A stretch of 64,000 bases of DNA from Microbacterium sp. SZ1 (GTDB lineage Bacteria; Actinomycetota; Actinomycetes; Actinomycetales; Microbacteriaceae). The first letter of the stretch is position 1; each line of letters starts with the position of its first letter. Positions 51,439-60,653 of this stretch are shown here, in pieces. The DNA lies in the NCBI RefSeq assembly GCF_002362255.1, contig NZ_LPVV01000040.1, forward strand, positions 124,001-188,000, given 5' to 3'. Below the pieces are notes generated by a model. It searched no databases. It saw nothing but the letters and a program-made list of their open reading frames with translations, and was not told the DNA's origin. The position numbers and the translations under genes were made by a program.

Positions 51439-52176
51439 ATGGTCGATGAGGCGCTGGCGAGATCGTTCGAGGGCATCGGAGCGGATTACGACCGATACCG
51501 GCCCGGCTTCCCCTCGGTCGCGGCGGATGCCATCGTCCCTGGCCACGTCGGGGTCGCTCTCGACCTGGGAGCCGGTACAGGGAAGTTCACCGAGCATCTG
51601 GTGGATCGCGCCGACCGGGTCATCGCTGTCGAGCCGTCGGCCGCCATGCTCGAGGTCCTTCGCGAGAAGCTGCCCACGGCGGAGGCTCTCGAGGGCAACG
51701 CCGAGCAGATCCCTGTCGAGGACGCGGTCGTCGACGTCGTGGCGGTGGCGCAGGCGTTCCACTGGTTCGACCGCGTGCGAGCCTGTGCGGAGATCGCGCG
51801 GGTGCTGCGGCCTGGTGGAACGCTGGGCCTGCTGTGGAACCGCTCCGATCCCTCATGCTCGTGGGACACGGCGGCAGCACGCGTCATCCACCCCGCCGTG
51901 GGCGACGATGACGAGACGACCGGCAGCACCTCCGAGGAGTTAGCCGGATTCCGTTTCGAGCGCCTCGAGACGTTCCACTGGAGCGAGCCGATCACGCGCG
52001 ACGATTACCTCGCACGGTGGTCGACCGTGAGCACGTTCCTCGTCGCCCCTCCATCAGGGAAGGCGGCGATGACGGCAGCGATCGAGGAGATCCTGGAGGC
52101 GGATGCCGCGACGCGCGGTCTCGACGGCTTCGAGCTGCCGCATCTGACCGACGTCTACCTCTACACCCGGGTATGA
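51439..52176 (+). CDS. Class I SAM-dependent methyltransferase
   Basis: A 245-residue methyltransferase of the UbiE/BioC-like type. Motif I is VALDLGAGTGKFTEHL, the acidic loop after it is AVEPSAAMLEVLREK, and the post-I motif with DAVVDVVAVAQAFHWF is typical of this group. The substrate is unknown. The final ATGA overlaps the glycosylase gene, so the two are co-translated. Starts leaderless behind TACCGT. Confidence 0.88.
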   Translation: MVDEALARSFEGIGADYDRYRPGFPSVAADAIVPGHVGVALDLGAGTGKFTEHLVDRADRVIAVEPSAAMLEVLREKLPTAEALEGNAEQIPVEDAVVDVVAVAQAFHWFDRVRACAEIARVLRPGGTLGLLWNRSDPSCSWDTAAARVIHPAVGDDDETTGSTSEELAGFRFERLETFHWSEPITRDDYLARWSTVSTFLVAPPSGKAAMTAAIEEILEADAATRGLDGFELPHLTDVYLYTRV

Positions 52177-52619
52177 GGATCTGGTCGCTGCATCCGCAGT
52201 ATCTCGATCGTCAGGGGCTGGTGGCGTGCTGGCGGGAGACCCTGCTCGCGCAAGCCGTCCTGGCGGGACGCACTCGCGGGTGGGACAGGCATCCACAGCT
52301 CGAGAGGTTCCGAGCAGCGCCCGACCCGCTCGACGCGCTCGGCTCCTACCTCGAAGCGATAGCCGTCGAGGCGGATGAACGCGGTTACCGCTTCGACCGG
52401 AGTCGCATCGACCGTGCTGCAGCACGTCAGGCCGATGCGCTCTCCGTCACCACGGGGCAGCTCGCCTTCGAGTGGGGCCACCTCACCGCGAAGCTCGCCG
52501 TGCGAAGTCCCGACCTCCGCGAGCTGTGGTCGGGCGTGACGACGCCCGAGCCTCACCCGCTGTTCCATGTGCTGGACGGACCCGTCGCCGGGTGGGAGCG
52601 GGCGTCGGCCGAGGACTGA
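52173..52619 (+). CDS. Pyrimidine dimer DNA glycosylase family protein (T4 endonuclease V-like)
   Basis: A 148-residue protein of the Pyr_excise (PF03013) family. Aligned by eye with T4 endonuclease V, R2-I3 match R3-I4 of the phage enzyme, and E22 matches its catalytic Glu23. The nucleophilic Thr2 of the phage enzyme has no counterpart, so the N-terminal amine, if used, would come from a different residue after Met removal. GHLTAKLAVRSP and TPEPHPLF are conserved features of the bacterial group. It overlaps the methyltransferase gene as ATGA. Repair activity is therefore plausible but not certain. Confidence 0.75.
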   Translation: MRIWSLHPQYLDRQGLVACWRETLLAQAVLAGRTRGWDRHPQLERFRAAPDPLDALGSYLEAIAVEADERGYRFDRSRIDRAAARQADALSVTTGQLAFEWGHLTAKLAVRSPDLRELWSGVTTPEPHPLFHVLDGPVAGWERASAED

Positions 52620-52628
52620 GCAGCGGTG

Positions 52629-53411
52629 TCAGTCCACTCCGAGGAACGAGCGGTCGGTCAGCACGATCGGGCCCTCGGCCGTCACCGCGACCGTGTGCTC
52701 GGAGTGCGCGCCGCGTGAGCCGTCGACGCTGCGCAGCGTCCACCCGTCCGGATCGGTGACCAGTTCGTCGGTGGTCGCGAGCAGCCAGGGCTCGAGGGCG
52801 AACACGAGTCCCTCGCGCAGCGGGAAGCCGCGTCCGGCTCGGCCGTCGTTCGGCACGTGAGGGTCGCCGTGCATGATGCGACCGACGCCGTGGCCGCCGA
52901 AGTCGGTGTTGATCGAGTACCCCTCGCCGTGGGACACCGCCGCGATGGCGGCCGAGATGTCGCCGATGCGGTTGCCCACGGTCGCCGCATCGATCGCGGC
53001 GGCCAGAGCGCGCTCGGTGGTGTCGATGAGTCTGAGGTCTTCATCGCGCGGTGTTCCGACGACGAAGGACACCGCCGAGTCGGCCACCCAGCCGTCGACG
53101 GACACCGCGAAGTCGAGGGAGACGAGGTCGCCGTCGCGAAGCGTGTAGTCGTGGGGGAGTCCGTGCAGGACGGCATCGTTCACCGACGTGCAGATCACCT
53201 TGCCGAACGGGCTCGCGCCGAACGAGGGGTGATAGTCGATGTAGCAGGACTCGGCGCCCGCCTTGCGGATCATGTCGTGCGCGCGACGGTCGATCGACAG
53301 GAGGTTCGTGCCGACCTTCGTGTCATCGCGCAGCGTCGCCAGCGTCTCGGCGACGAAGCGTCCTGCCGCGCGCATCTCGTCGATCTCGGCGGGGGTGCGC
53401 AGTTCGATCAT
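52629..53411 (-). CDS. map: Methionine aminopeptidase, type I
   Basis: Removes the initiator Met from new proteins. It has 260 residues and the pita-bread fold. Metal ligands are visible: two Asp in the DFAVSVDGWVADSAVSF region, the His of FGGHGVGRIMH, the Glu of EPWLL and the Glu of SEHTVAV. The His79-equivalent substrate residue lies in NDAVLHGLPHDY. GAGAGGA lies six bases before the ATG at 53411. No N-terminal zinc-finger or SH3 extension, so it is the short class Ia form. It is convergent with the glycosylase gene. Confidence 0.95.
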   Translation of the reverse strand: MIELRTPAEIDEMRAAGRFVAETLATLRDDTKVGTNLLSIDRRAHDMIRKAGAESCYIDYHPSFGASPFGKVICTSVNDAVLHGLPHDYTLRDGDLVSLDFAVSVDGWVADSAVSFVVGTPRDEDLRLIDTTERALAAAIDAATVGNRIGDISAAIAAVSHGEGYSINTDFGGHGVGRIMHGDPHVPNDGRAGRGFPLREGLVFALEPWLLATTDELVTDPDGWTLRSVDGSRGAHSEHTVAVTAEGPIVLTDRSFLGVD

Positions 53412-53508
53412 CGGGTGTCCTCTCGTCCTTCCCATTCTCCCTGATCGGAGCGCCCGCGGACCGCACGCGCTCAGAGCGAACACCCCGGACGTGCACGGCG
53501 TGCCGTCG

Positions 53509-53514
53509 TACCAT
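53509..53514 (+). promoter_or_regulatory. -10 box of the small membrane protein gene (leaderless)
   Basis: TACCAT ends six bases (CGAGGT) before the ATG at 53521. Confidence 0.5.
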
Positions 53515-53520
53515 CGAGGT

Positions 53521-54012
53521 ATGTGGTTGCGTCAGGCGTTCTTCCGGTGGTTGCTCCCGGCCGCGTTCCTGCTGCCACTGTGGCTCCTCGTCGGATGGGG
53601 CGTGTTCCAGGGCGGGTGGGCGATCCTGTGGGTCCTGTTCATCGCCGTGCCGTCGGTGTTCCTCGGGCAGCTGCTTCTCACCCTTCTCACCCGGTCTCGT
53701 CCGTCGGTGCGTGCCGAGCGAGCCGTCTCCTGGTGGGATGTCGCCGGATTCACCGTCTGGCACGGCCTCACCATCGCCGTCGGGCTCTTCATCGACGGGG
53801 CGTTCGGGTGGCTCCTCACGGCGGCGATCGTCGTCGGAATCGCATTGATCTGGCTCCAGCTCTGGCAGCTCTGGAACGAGGCGAGGGGAAGCGGTGCGCG
53901 CATCCGGGAGACCATCAGCTGGTCGACCATCCCGCGCGTCGACGAGCCGACCTCCACGAGCCGGGCGCGTGAGGTCATCGTCGTCCGGGAGACGGATCAG
54001 CGCGACGCCTGA
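53521..54012 (+). CDS. Four-span membrane protein of unknown function
   Basis: A 163-residue protein with four predicted membrane spans (about 9-30, 32-56, 72-92 and 97-118) and a hydrophilic C-terminal tail of about 45 residues with SARIRE and a Thr/Arg-rich end. Charged residues between the second and third spans ([14 protein letters not shown]) suggest a cytoplasmic loop. No recognised domain. It starts leaderless, is followed by rplS with its own promoter, and is divergent from map. Function unknown. Confidence 0.7.
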   Translation: MWLRQAFFRWLLPAAFLLPLWLLVGWGVFQGGWAILWVLFIAVPSVFLGQLLLTLLTRSRPSVRAERAVSWWDVAGFTVWHGLTIAVGLFIDGAFGWLLTAAIVVGIALIWLQLWQLWNEARGSGARIRETISWSTIPRVDEPTSTSRAREVIVVRETDQRDA

Positions 54013-54029
54013 CGGGTGAGCGCCGCGTT

Positions 54030-54058
54030 TTGGCGGTGTGCGGCATCCGTGGCAGAAT
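54030..54058 (+). promoter_or_regulatory. rplS promoter
   Basis: TTGGCG (54030-54035), 17 bases, CAGAAT (54053-54058). The same CAGAAT box precedes rpsP. The 5' UTR would be about 125 bases. It is unusually long for this genome but shows no clear hairpin beyond short GC stems. Confidence 0.6.
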
Positions 54059-54188
54059 AGTTCCTTGTGCCGTGACCGGCTCTGCCTCAGGGGAGCCCGC
54101 GGACGCTTCGGCGCCGTTCAGCACACACCTTTCTTGTTCCTTCCGAAATCATGCATCCGACCTGTGGCGAGTGCAGAGAGAGACGATC

Positions 54189-54536
54189 ATGCAGATCCTC
54201 GACGCCGTCGACGCGGCTTCGCTCCGTTCCGACATTCCTGTCTTCCACCCCGGTGACACGGTCAACGTGCACGTCAACATCACCGAGGGCAGCCGCTCCC
54301 GTATCCAGGTCTTCAAGGGCGTCGTCATCGGCCGCCAGGGCGACGGCGTTCGCGAGACCTTCACGGTCCGCAAGATCAGCTTCCAGGTCGGTGTCGAGCG
54401 CACCTTCCCCGTGCACTCCCCGGTGATCGACCACATCGAGGTCGTCACCCGCGGTGACGTGCGTCGCGCGAAGCTCTACTACCTGCGCCAGCTGCGCGGC
54501 AAGAAGGCGAAGATCAAGGAGAAGCGCGACAACTGA
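54189..54536 (+). CDS. rplS: 50S ribosomal protein L19
   Basis: Ribosomal protein bL19, 115 residues, at the 30S-50S interface. It starts [19 protein letters not shown] and contains FRPGDTV-like [25 protein letters not shown] and [14 protein letters not shown], all L19 hallmarks, ending in a Lys-rich tail. GAGAGAGACG lies just before the ATG. A strong terminator follows (54551-54585). Confidence 0.96.
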   Translation: MQILDAVDAASLRSDIPVFHPGDTVNVHVNITEGSRSRIQVFKGVVIGRQGDGVRETFTVRKISFQVGVERTFPVHSPVIDHIEVVTRGDVRRAKLYYLRQLRGKKAKIKEKRDN

Positions 54537-54550
54537 CGCGCACCGACTTC

Positions 54551-54585
54551 AAAGCACCCCGGGACACGATGTCCCGGGGTGCTTT
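54551..54585 (+). terminator. Strong intrinsic terminator after rplS
   Basis: A perfect 15-bp stem (54551-54565 with 54571-54585) with a five-base loop and a TTT-rich exit. It is the clearest terminator in the window. Confidence 0.92.
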
Positions 54586-54653
54586 GTTCTCCCCGGGGTG
54601 TGCGACCCTTGGTAGTGCCGCGTGCGCGCGGTGCGACTCTGTGAAGGAACCTG

Positions 54654-55388
54654 ATGACGACTGACTCCGCCGCCGCATCCACGCCTCGAACACGACGGCG
54701 CCGCGGATTCCTGATCTTCCTGCGAGACGTGCTGATCATCATCGTCATCGCCGCCCTCGTCTCGTTCGTCGTGAAGACCTTCATCGTCCGCTCGTTCTTC
54801 ATCCCTTCGGCGTCGATGGAGCGGACCCTCATGGTCGACGATCGGATCCTCGTCGACGAGCTGACCCCGCGTTGGACCGACTACGAGCGCGGAGACGTCG
54901 TGGTCTTCAAGGATCCGGGTGGGTGGCTCGAGGGGCAGCCGCAGACGCCCGCACAGCCACCGCTCATCCAGGCCGTCGACTGGGTTCTCACCGTCGTCGG
55001 CATCTCGGCGTCGGACTCGCAGGACCACCTCGTCAAACGCGTCATCGGGCTGCCGGGGGATCACGTCGTGTGCTGCAACGCGCTCGGCCAGATCACCGTC
55101 AACGGCGCTCCCATCGACGAGCTGGACTACCTCGACCTCCCTGAGGGTGACACGGCGGCCTCCAACGAGCCGTTCGACGTGGTCGTGCCCGATGACTCCA
55201 TCTGGGTGCTCGGAGACAACCGCGATCGGTCGCGCGACTCCCGCGCGCATCAGGACCTCCCCAGTGGCGGTTTCGTGCCCCTCGACAACGTCGTCGGCAA
55301 GGCGTTCTTCACGACCTGGCCGCTCGACCGCATGGGTACGATCGACGGTCACCACGACAGCTTCAACGGGGTGCCGGAGGCGGAATGA
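54654..55388 (+). CDS. lepB: Signal peptidase I
   Basis: Membrane-bound protease that cleaves signal peptides, 244 residues. An N-terminal cytoplasmic tail is followed by one span (about 20-42). The catalytic Ser is S54 in PSASME and the catalytic Lys is in LVKRVIGLPGD. Conserved DRILVDEL and WVLGDNRDRSRDSR complete the type-1 fold. GAAGGA lies before the ATG. The stop overlaps rnhB as ATGA, so the pair is co-translated. Confidence 0.96.
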   Translation: MTTDSAAASTPRTRRRRGFLIFLRDVLIIIVIAALVSFVVKTFIVRSFFIPSASMERTLMVDDRILVDELTPRWTDYERGDVVVFKDPGGWLEGQPQTPAQPPLIQAVDWVLTVVGISASDSQDHLVKRVIGLPGDHVVCCNALGQITVNGAPIDELDYLDLPEGDTAASNEPFDVVVPDDSIWVLGDNRDRSRDSRAHQDLPSGGFVPLDNVVGKAFFTTWPLDRMGTIDGHHDSFNGVPEAE

Positions 55389-56047
55389 CCGTCGTCGCAC
55401 CGAAGCTCACGCTCGAGCGCAGACTCCTGACCGAGGAGTGCGAGCTGATCATCTCGCTCGACGAGGTCGGCCGTGGAGCCCTCGCCGGCCCCGTGGCGGT
55501 CGGCGCAGCGGTGATGGATGCCAAAGGCGCACGCCGACGCGTCCCGGAGGGCCTCCGCGACTCGAAGCTGGTGACGGAGAGACGGCGTCCCGACGTCGCG
55601 GCCCGCGCGGCAGCGTGGGTGCAGGCCTCAGGGGTCGGATGGGCGACGGCCGCGGAGATCGATCAGGTCGGCATCATGCGGGCTCTCGGTCTGGCAGCGT
55701 CGCGGGCTGTGCAGAGCGTGGTGGAGCAGGGCGTCGCGGTGTCCAACGCGCTCGTGCTCCTCGACGGCAACCATGACTACGTCTCCGCCGTGCATCCCGT
55801 GCCGCTGCGGGTGCGTTCGGTCGTCAAGGCCGACCGCGACTGCGCCTCGGTCTCGGCGGCGTCCGTCATAGCGAAGGTCGCGCGAGACACATACATGACC
55901 GAGCTGCACGTCGACCACCCTCCGTACCAGTGGGATCGGAACAAGGGGTACGCGAGCGTCGAGCATCGGGACGCGATCCGTTCGCTCGGGCTCTCGCCCC
56001 ACCACCGGTCGTCCTGGTCGATCGCCGACGCGCCAACCCTGTTCTGA
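55385..56047 (+). CDS. rnhB: Ribonuclease HII
   Basis: Cleaves RNA in RNA-DNA hybrids, including single ribonucleotides. It has 220 residues. The first acidic motif DEVGRGALAGPV is at about 26-37, the second Asp lies in VLLDGNHDYVS, the third in VVKADRDCASVSAASVIAKV. The C-terminal HHRSSW region is typical. The first 20 residues form an actinobacterial N-terminal extension. The ATG overlaps the lepB stop. Confidence 0.96.
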   Translation: MTVVAPKLTLERRLLTEECELIISLDEVGRGALAGPVAVGAAVMDAKGARRRVPEGLRDSKLVTERRRPDVAARAAAWVQASGVGWATAAEIDQVGIMRALGLAASRAVQSVVEQGVAVSNALVLLDGNHDYVSAVHPVPLRVRSVVKADRDCASVSAASVIAKVARDTYMTELHVDHPPYQWDRNKGYASVEHRDAIRSLGLSPHHRSSWSIADAPTLF

Positions 56048-56089
56048 GCGTGCGACGACTGCCCGCGCCGACTCTAGGATGGACTCATC

Positions 56090-56416
56090 ATGGATGAGGA
56101 AGCATTCGACGACTACGACCGCGAACTCGAGCTGGCTCTGTTCCGCGAGTACCGCGACGTCGTCTCGCAGTTCCAGTACGTCGTCGAGACGGAGCGGCGG
56201 TTCTATCTCGCCAACGAGGTGAACGTGGTCCGTCGTGACACCGAGCACGACTTCTACTTCGAGATCTCCATGAGCGACGTCTGGGTGTGGGACATCTACC
56301 GGGCCGACCGCTTCGTCAAGGCCGTGCGGGTGCTGACGTTCAAGGACGTCAACGTGGAGGAGCTCCAGCGCCGCGAGTTCGAACTGCCTCAGGAGCTCTC
56401 GCTCGACGGCGAGTGA
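56090..56416 (+). CDS. DUF2469 family protein
   Basis: A 108-residue protein, strongly acidic, starting MDEEAFDDYDRELELALFRE. The middle contains DFYFEISMSDVWVWDIYRA, rich in aromatic residues, and the end ELPQELSLDGE is conserved. DUF2469 lies between rnhB and yraN across actinobacteria; its function is not established. TAGGAT ends nine bases before the ATG, so the 5' UTR is at most three bases. Confidence 0.9.
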   Translation: MDEEAFDDYDRELELALFREYRDVVSQFQYVVETERRFYLANEVNVVRRDTEHDFYFEISMSDVWVWDIYRADRFVKAVRVLTFKDVNVEELQRREFELPQELSLDGE

Positions 56417-56571
56417 TCACTCGGCACGCGTCCTCCCTATTGCGTGTGTGATCTGTTCTGCACGCGTGATCTCCTCTGCACGGGAGGCGGAACAGGGGAG
56501 TTCTCCCGGATAGCCGCCTTTCGCGGGATGCGTCGGCGGAGAACAGACACGTCGGGCGACAGGCTGTCGGC
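56417..56571 (+). promoter_or_regulatory. yraN promoter region
   Basis: A 155-base gap. CAGGCT (56560-56565) ends six bases before the yraN ATG at 56572, the leaderless geometry. The upstream part shows repeated TGATCT/TGCACG words but no convincing hairpin or small gene. Confidence 0.45.
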
Positions 56572-56931
56572 ATGGCAGCGAAAGACGAACTCGGCAGGGC
56601 GGGCGAGCAGCGCGCCGCACGATACCTTCAGAACCGCGGATACGAGATCCTCGCTCGGAACTGGCGGTGCTCCCAGGGGGAGATCGACATCGTCGCGGTC
56701 ACATCGGGATGGCTCTGCGTCGTCGAGGTGAAGACACGCACGTCGGCGGCCTTCGGGCACCCCCTCGATGCGATCGACTCCCGCAAGCTCGGGCGGCTGT
56801 GGCACCTGGCTTACGCGTGGATCGCCGCGCATCCCGACCGTGCGCGCGGGCTTGGTTTGCGCGTCGAGGCGATCTCGATCGTGGGGGCGGATCCCGCCTC
56901 AGGTGAGATCGAGCACCTGGTGGACCTCTGA
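56572..56931 (+). CDS. yraN: UPF0102/YraN family endonuclease-like protein
   Basis: A 119-residue protein of the restriction-endonuclease-like fold. The signature residues are in GRAGEQRAARYLQNRGYEIL (N-terminal helix) and the catalytic pattern GEIDIVAV ... VVEVKTRT, a nuclease D-ExK motif. Located in the dprA/comM neighbourhood as in most bacteria. A role in DNA repair or recombination is suspected, not proven. It ends in an overlap (TGATG) with comM. Confidence 0.93.
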   Translation: MAAKDELGRAGEQRAARYLQNRGYEILARNWRCSQGEIDIVAVTSGWLCVVEVKTRTSAAFGHPLDAIDSRKLGRLWHLAYAWIAAHPDRARGLGLRVEAISIVGADPASGEIEHLVDL

Positions 56932-58460
56932 TGACGATCGCACGGACCTGGGCGGTCGCGCTGACCGGGGTGGACGGGCACCTCGTGGAGGTCGAAGCGG
57001 ATCTGTCGAATCAGACACCGGACTTCCGCATCATCGGCCTTCCCGACAAGTCGCTCGGAGAGGCGGTTCAGCGCGTGCACAACGCCTGCAAGAACTCCGG
57101 CCTCGATCTTCCGAGGCGCAGGCTCACCATCAACCTCTCGCCGGCGAGCCTGCCGAAGCAGGGATCCTCCTTCGACCTGAGCGTGGCCGTGTGCGCCCTC
57201 GCCGCCGGGGGAGCCGTCGACGTCCGGTCGATCCGTCGTACCGTGCACATCGGCGAACTGGGGCTGGACGGGCGACTGCGCCCTGTACCCGGAGTGCTCC
57301 CCGCGGTCCTCGCGGCAGCGCGCGCGGGATTCGACCGCGTGGTCGTTCCGTCGGCGAACCTGAGCGAAGCCGTGCTCGTGCCGGGGGTCGAGGTGCGCGC
57401 CGCCGTCTCGCTCGCAGAGGTGGCCCTGTGGCACGGAGCGGACGTCGTCGTTCCGGAGCTCGATCCGGTCGAGCACCCGCCTGTCGTTCTCCCGGACAGC
57501 GATTCGCTCGACCTCGCCGACATCGTCGGACAGCACGACGCCGTGGAGGCGCTCGTCGTGGCGGCGGCCGGGGGCCACCACATGCTTCTCAGCGGACCCC
57601 CGGGTGCAGGCAAGACCATGCTCGCGAGGCGACTTCCGGGCATTCTCCCTCCCCTCACCGACGAGGAAGCGCTGGACGTCGCCTCGATCAGATCGCTGTG
57701 CGGCGAGAACGTGCGGATCCTCGACGCGGTCGCTCCGCTCGAGGCGCCGCATCACAGCGCATCGGTCGCCGCTCTCGTCGGGGGCGGTTCGCGTGCGGCG
57801 CGTCCCGGGGCGATCGTCCGAGCGCACCGCGGCGTGCTCTTCCTCGACGAGGCAGCGGAGTTCTCGCGCGTTGCGCTCGACGCTCTGCGACAGCCGCTCG
57901 AGTCGGGCACCATCGAGATCAGCAGGTCTGGATTCACCGCGCGCTTCCCGGCGCGATTCCAGCTCGTCATGGCCATGAATCCGTGTCCGTGCGGCAACTA
58001 CGGGGTACGAGGGGCCGAGTGCGTCTGTCCCTCGGCGGCCATTCGCCGATACGCGTCGCGGCTCTCCGGTCCGCTGCGCGACCGTGTCGACATCGAGCTG
58101 CAGGTGGCGCGTGTGACGCCTGCGCGAGCAGTGGCCGGGGCGCCGGCGCTGACGAACACCAGAGACGCCGCGGATCGAGTCGTGAGAGCCCGCGCCCGAG
58201 CTGCGGAGCGTTGGCAGGGAACGCCGTGGTCGAGGAACGCCGAGGTGCCCGGGAGTCGGTTGCGTCAGATCGACGTGCGGATCCCTTCGGATGCGCGCAC
58301 AGCCCTGGACCGCGCTCTCGAGCGAGGGATGCTGACGCTGCGCGGCTACGACCGCGTGTTGCGGCTCGCGTGGACGATGGCCGACCTTGCCGGACTCGAT
58401 CGGCCAGGGCGGGAGCAGGTCGGACGAGCCCTCTACCTGAAGCGGGGGTACGTCGCATGA
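56931..58460 (+). CDS. comM: YifB/ComM family Mg-chelatase-like AAA+ protein
   Basis: A 509-residue AAA+ protein. An N-terminal ChlI-like/Lon-fold domain (about 1-180) with GLPDKSLGEAVQRV is followed by the AAA+ ATPase with Walker A GPPGAGKTML and Walker B GVLFLDEAAEF. Near the end of the ATPase a zinc-like CPCGNYGVRGAECVC segment appears, then ARRSGA-like helices. ComM is a branch-migration helicase for transformation; in this block it precedes dprA. Start and stop overlap yraN and dprA. Confidence 0.93.
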   Translation: MTIARTWAVALTGVDGHLVEVEADLSNQTPDFRIIGLPDKSLGEAVQRVHNACKNSGLDLPRRRLTINLSPASLPKQGSSFDLSVAVCALAAGGAVDVRSIRRTVHIGELGLDGRLRPVPGVLPAVLAAARAGFDRVVVPSANLSEAVLVPGVEVRAAVSLAEVALWHGADVVVPELDPVEHPPVVLPDSDSLDLADIVGQHDAVEALVVAAAGGHHMLLSGPPGAGKTMLARRLPGILPPLTDEEALDVASIRSLCGENVRILDAVAPLEAPHHSASVAALVGGGSRAARPGAIVRAHRGVLFLDEAAEFSRVALDALRQPLESGTIEISRSGFTARFPARFQLVMAMNPCPCGNYGVRGAECVCPSAAIRRYASRLSGPLRDRVDIELQVARVTPARAVAGAPALTNTRDAADRVVRARARAAERWQGTPWSRNAEVPGSRLRQIDVRIPSDARTALDRALERGMLTLRGYDRVLRLAWTMADLAGLDRPGREQVGRALYLKRGYVA

Positions 58461-59659
58461 TCGACGACCTGCTCAGGGACGAATCGATCCGCGAGAGTCT
58501 TGCGCTCCTCAGGGGACCCTCCGCGAACGCGGAAAGGACCTCGCAGGAGGTGCTGGCGCGAGTCGCGTGGTCCGTTGTCACCGAGCCCGGCGACGGGGTC
58601 GCCGGCGCGCTCGTGGCGGAGATGGGCGCGGCGGACGCCTGGCAGACCATGGTGCGAGGAGTGATGGATGGGCTCCTCTCGCCTCGTCCGGACGGCCGGG
58701 CACTCCGTGAGGGTCTCGCGCGCTGGCGTCCGCGCTTGTCAGCCGGCGCCGTCGCGTCTGCGCTGCGGGATGCCGCGCACCTGGGGGCGCGACTGCTTCT
58801 GCCCGGGGACGACGCGTGGCCGACGCCGCTCGACGACCTGGAGGTCCACACGCCCTTCGCGCTGTGGGTCAGGGGAGATGTCGCCGCTTTGCGCACGGCG
58901 GAACGGGTGGGGATCGTCGGAGCGCGAGCGGCCACCGCCTACGGCGAACAGGTGGCGGGCGAGATCGCGGGCGACCTCGCGGCGACAGGTGTGGCCGTGG
59001 TCTCCGGCGGCGCGTACGGCATCGACGGCGCCGCTCATCGTGCGGCCCTCGGCGTCGGCGGCACGACCGTCGCCTTCCTCGCCGGTGGTGTCGATCGAGC
59101 CTACCCGCAGGGACACCGCGATCTCCTGCAGCGGATCGCGTCGGCGGGGGCGGTGGTGAGCGAGGTGCCCTGCGGGACCGCGCCGACGAAGTGGCGCTTC
59201 CTGTCGCGCAATCGGTTGATAGCCGCGCTCGGCGACGCGACGGTGGTCGTCGAGGCGGGGTGGCGGAGCGGATCGCTGAACACCGCGGGCCATGCCGCCG
59301 CCCTCGGACGTCCGCTGGGTGCCGTGCCGGGTCCGGTGACGTCTCCCGCGTCGGCCGGATGCCATCGACTGCTGCGAGAGTACGACGCCCGCTGCGTGAC
59401 CACTGCGGGGGAGGTGCGCGAGCTGTGGCGTCCGTCGACGGATGCCACATCGGTCGGGTTCCGTGACTCGCCGGAGCAGACCAGACTCCTCGACGCCATG
59501 AGTGCGCGAACGGGGTGGGATGCCGATGAACTCGCCCGCCGCAGCGGTATCGCGCCGGCATCGGTGCGCGCACTCCTGGGCGCTCTCGAACTGGAGGGTT
59601 CGGTGCAGCGGACCGAGCACGGGTGGAAGCGACGGACCACGGGCGAGCGGCGGGAGTGA
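58457..59659 (+). CDS. dprA: DNA-processing protein DprA
   Basis: Loads RecA on incoming single-stranded DNA during transformation. It has 400 residues. The Rossmann-like core contains [33 protein letters not shown] (the signature), and [12 protein letters not shown]. The C-terminal winged-helix part ([20 protein letters not shown]) is present. The ATG overlaps the comM stop as ATGA. Together with comM and yraN it forms a transformation/repair run; competence itself cannot be concluded from these genes alone. Confidence 0.95.
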   Translation: MIDDLLRDESIRESLALLRGPSANAERTSQEVLARVAWSVVTEPGDGVAGALVAEMGAADAWQTMVRGVMDGLLSPRPDGRALREGLARWRPRLSAGAVASALRDAAHLGARLLLPGDDAWPTPLDDLEVHTPFALWVRGDVAALRTAERVGIVGARAATAYGEQVAGEIAGDLAATGVAVVSGGAYGIDGAAHRAALGVGGTTVAFLAGGVDRAYPQGHRDLLQRIASAGAVVSEVPCGTAPTKWRFLSRNRLIAALGDATVVVEAGWRSGSLNTAGHAAALGRPLGAVPGPVTSPASAGCHRLLREYDARCVTTAGEVRELWRPSTDATSVGFRDSPEQTRLLDAMSARTGWDADELARRSGIAPASVRALLGALELEGSVQRTEHGWKRRTTGERRE

Positions 59660-59735
59660 TCCGGGCGCTGCCGTCCCCATCCGGGCAGCGGCGAGGCTGA
59701 CGCGGGAAGGGGGAAGTCTGCGGCAGGCTTTCCCC

Positions 59736-60638
59736 ATGGAGCTCAGCGCGGCCGCGTCGGCATTCGTCGATCACCTCGATCGGGTGCGTCGGCTGTCTCC
59801 CGCCACCGTTCGGGCGTACCGCTCCGACCTCCGTGATCTCTCGGCGACACTCGGACAGGCGGCGGTCGATCAGGTGACCTTGGAAGACCTGCGTGACTGG
59901 CTGTGGGCGGCGACGCAGAGGGGTGACGCCCGCTCGACGCTCGCCAGGCGAACCGCCGCCGTCAGGTCCTTCTTCGCCTGGGCGCAGGAGCAGGCGCTCA
60001 TCGGGCACGACCCGAGCCTCCGCCTGGTCGCACCCAGGCGCGGACGCACCCTACCTACCGTGGCGTCGAAGGACTCCATGACGGCGCTCCTCGATGGACA
60101 GCGAGCAGCCGCGGCGAGCGGCGACCCGATCGCGCTGCGAGACCATGCGATCCTCGAACTCCTGTACGGCGCCGGTATCCGGGTCTCGGAGCTGTGCGGC
60201 CTCGACGTCGACGACCTGGACCTCGACCGCGGCACCGCGCGCGTGCTCGGCAAGGGCGGGAAGGAGCGGGTCGTTCCCTTCGGCGCACCTGCTCGCGACG
60301 CGGTCGGCGGGTATCTCACCCGCGGACGTCCGGCGCTCGCAGCAGGAGCGTCAGCGACGTCGCCGGCGCTCTTCCTCGGCGCGCGTGGCGGCCGGGTCGG
60401 GCCACGGGCGGTGTACACGCTGGTGGCGGAGGTGCTCGCCCCTCTCGTCGGAGCGGAGACCGTCGGGCCGCACGCTCTGCGCCACACGGCGGCCACCCAC
60501 CTGCTCGACGGTGGAGCCGACCTCCGCGCCGTGCAGGAGATCCTCGGCCACGCCAGCCTCGGCACGACGCAGATCTACACCCACGTCTCGTCGGAGCGGC
60601 TCGCCGCCACCTACCGTCTGGCTCATCCCCGGGCCTGA
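59736..60638 (+). CDS. xerC: Tyrosine recombinase XerC
   Basis: Site-specific recombinase that resolves chromosome dimers at dif with XerD. It has 300 residues. The N-terminal SAM-like domain starts with [25 protein letters not shown] helices. The catalytic residues are the Arg of [13 protein letters not shown], the Lys of [20 protein letters not shown] (His and Arg), [10 protein letters not shown] (His) and IYTHV (Tyr). Complete, and located after dprA as in other actinobacteria, so it is housekeeping rather than phage integrase. CAGGCT ends six bases before the ATG. Confidence 0.94.
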   Translation: MELSAAASAFVDHLDRVRRLSPATVRAYRSDLRDLSATLGQAAVDQVTLEDLRDWLWAATQRGDARSTLARRTAAVRSFFAWAQEQALIGHDPSLRLVAPRRGRTLPTVASKDSMTALLDGQRAAAASGDPIALRDHAILELLYGAGIRVSELCGLDVDDLDLDRGTARVLGKGGKERVVPFGAPARDAVGGYLTRGRPALAAGASATSPALFLGARGGRVGPRAVYTLVAEVLAPLVGAETVGPHALRHTAATHLLDGGADLRAVQEILGHASLGTTQIYTHVSSERLAATYRLAHPRA

Positions 60639-60653
60639 GCCGGCCGACCGGGA

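Noticed and set aside
59736..60638. Tyrosine recombinase as a sign of a phage or integrative element
   Set aside because: Sequence and position after dprA and before rpsB are those of housekeeping XerC. There are no phage genes, direct repeats or truncated tRNA nearby.
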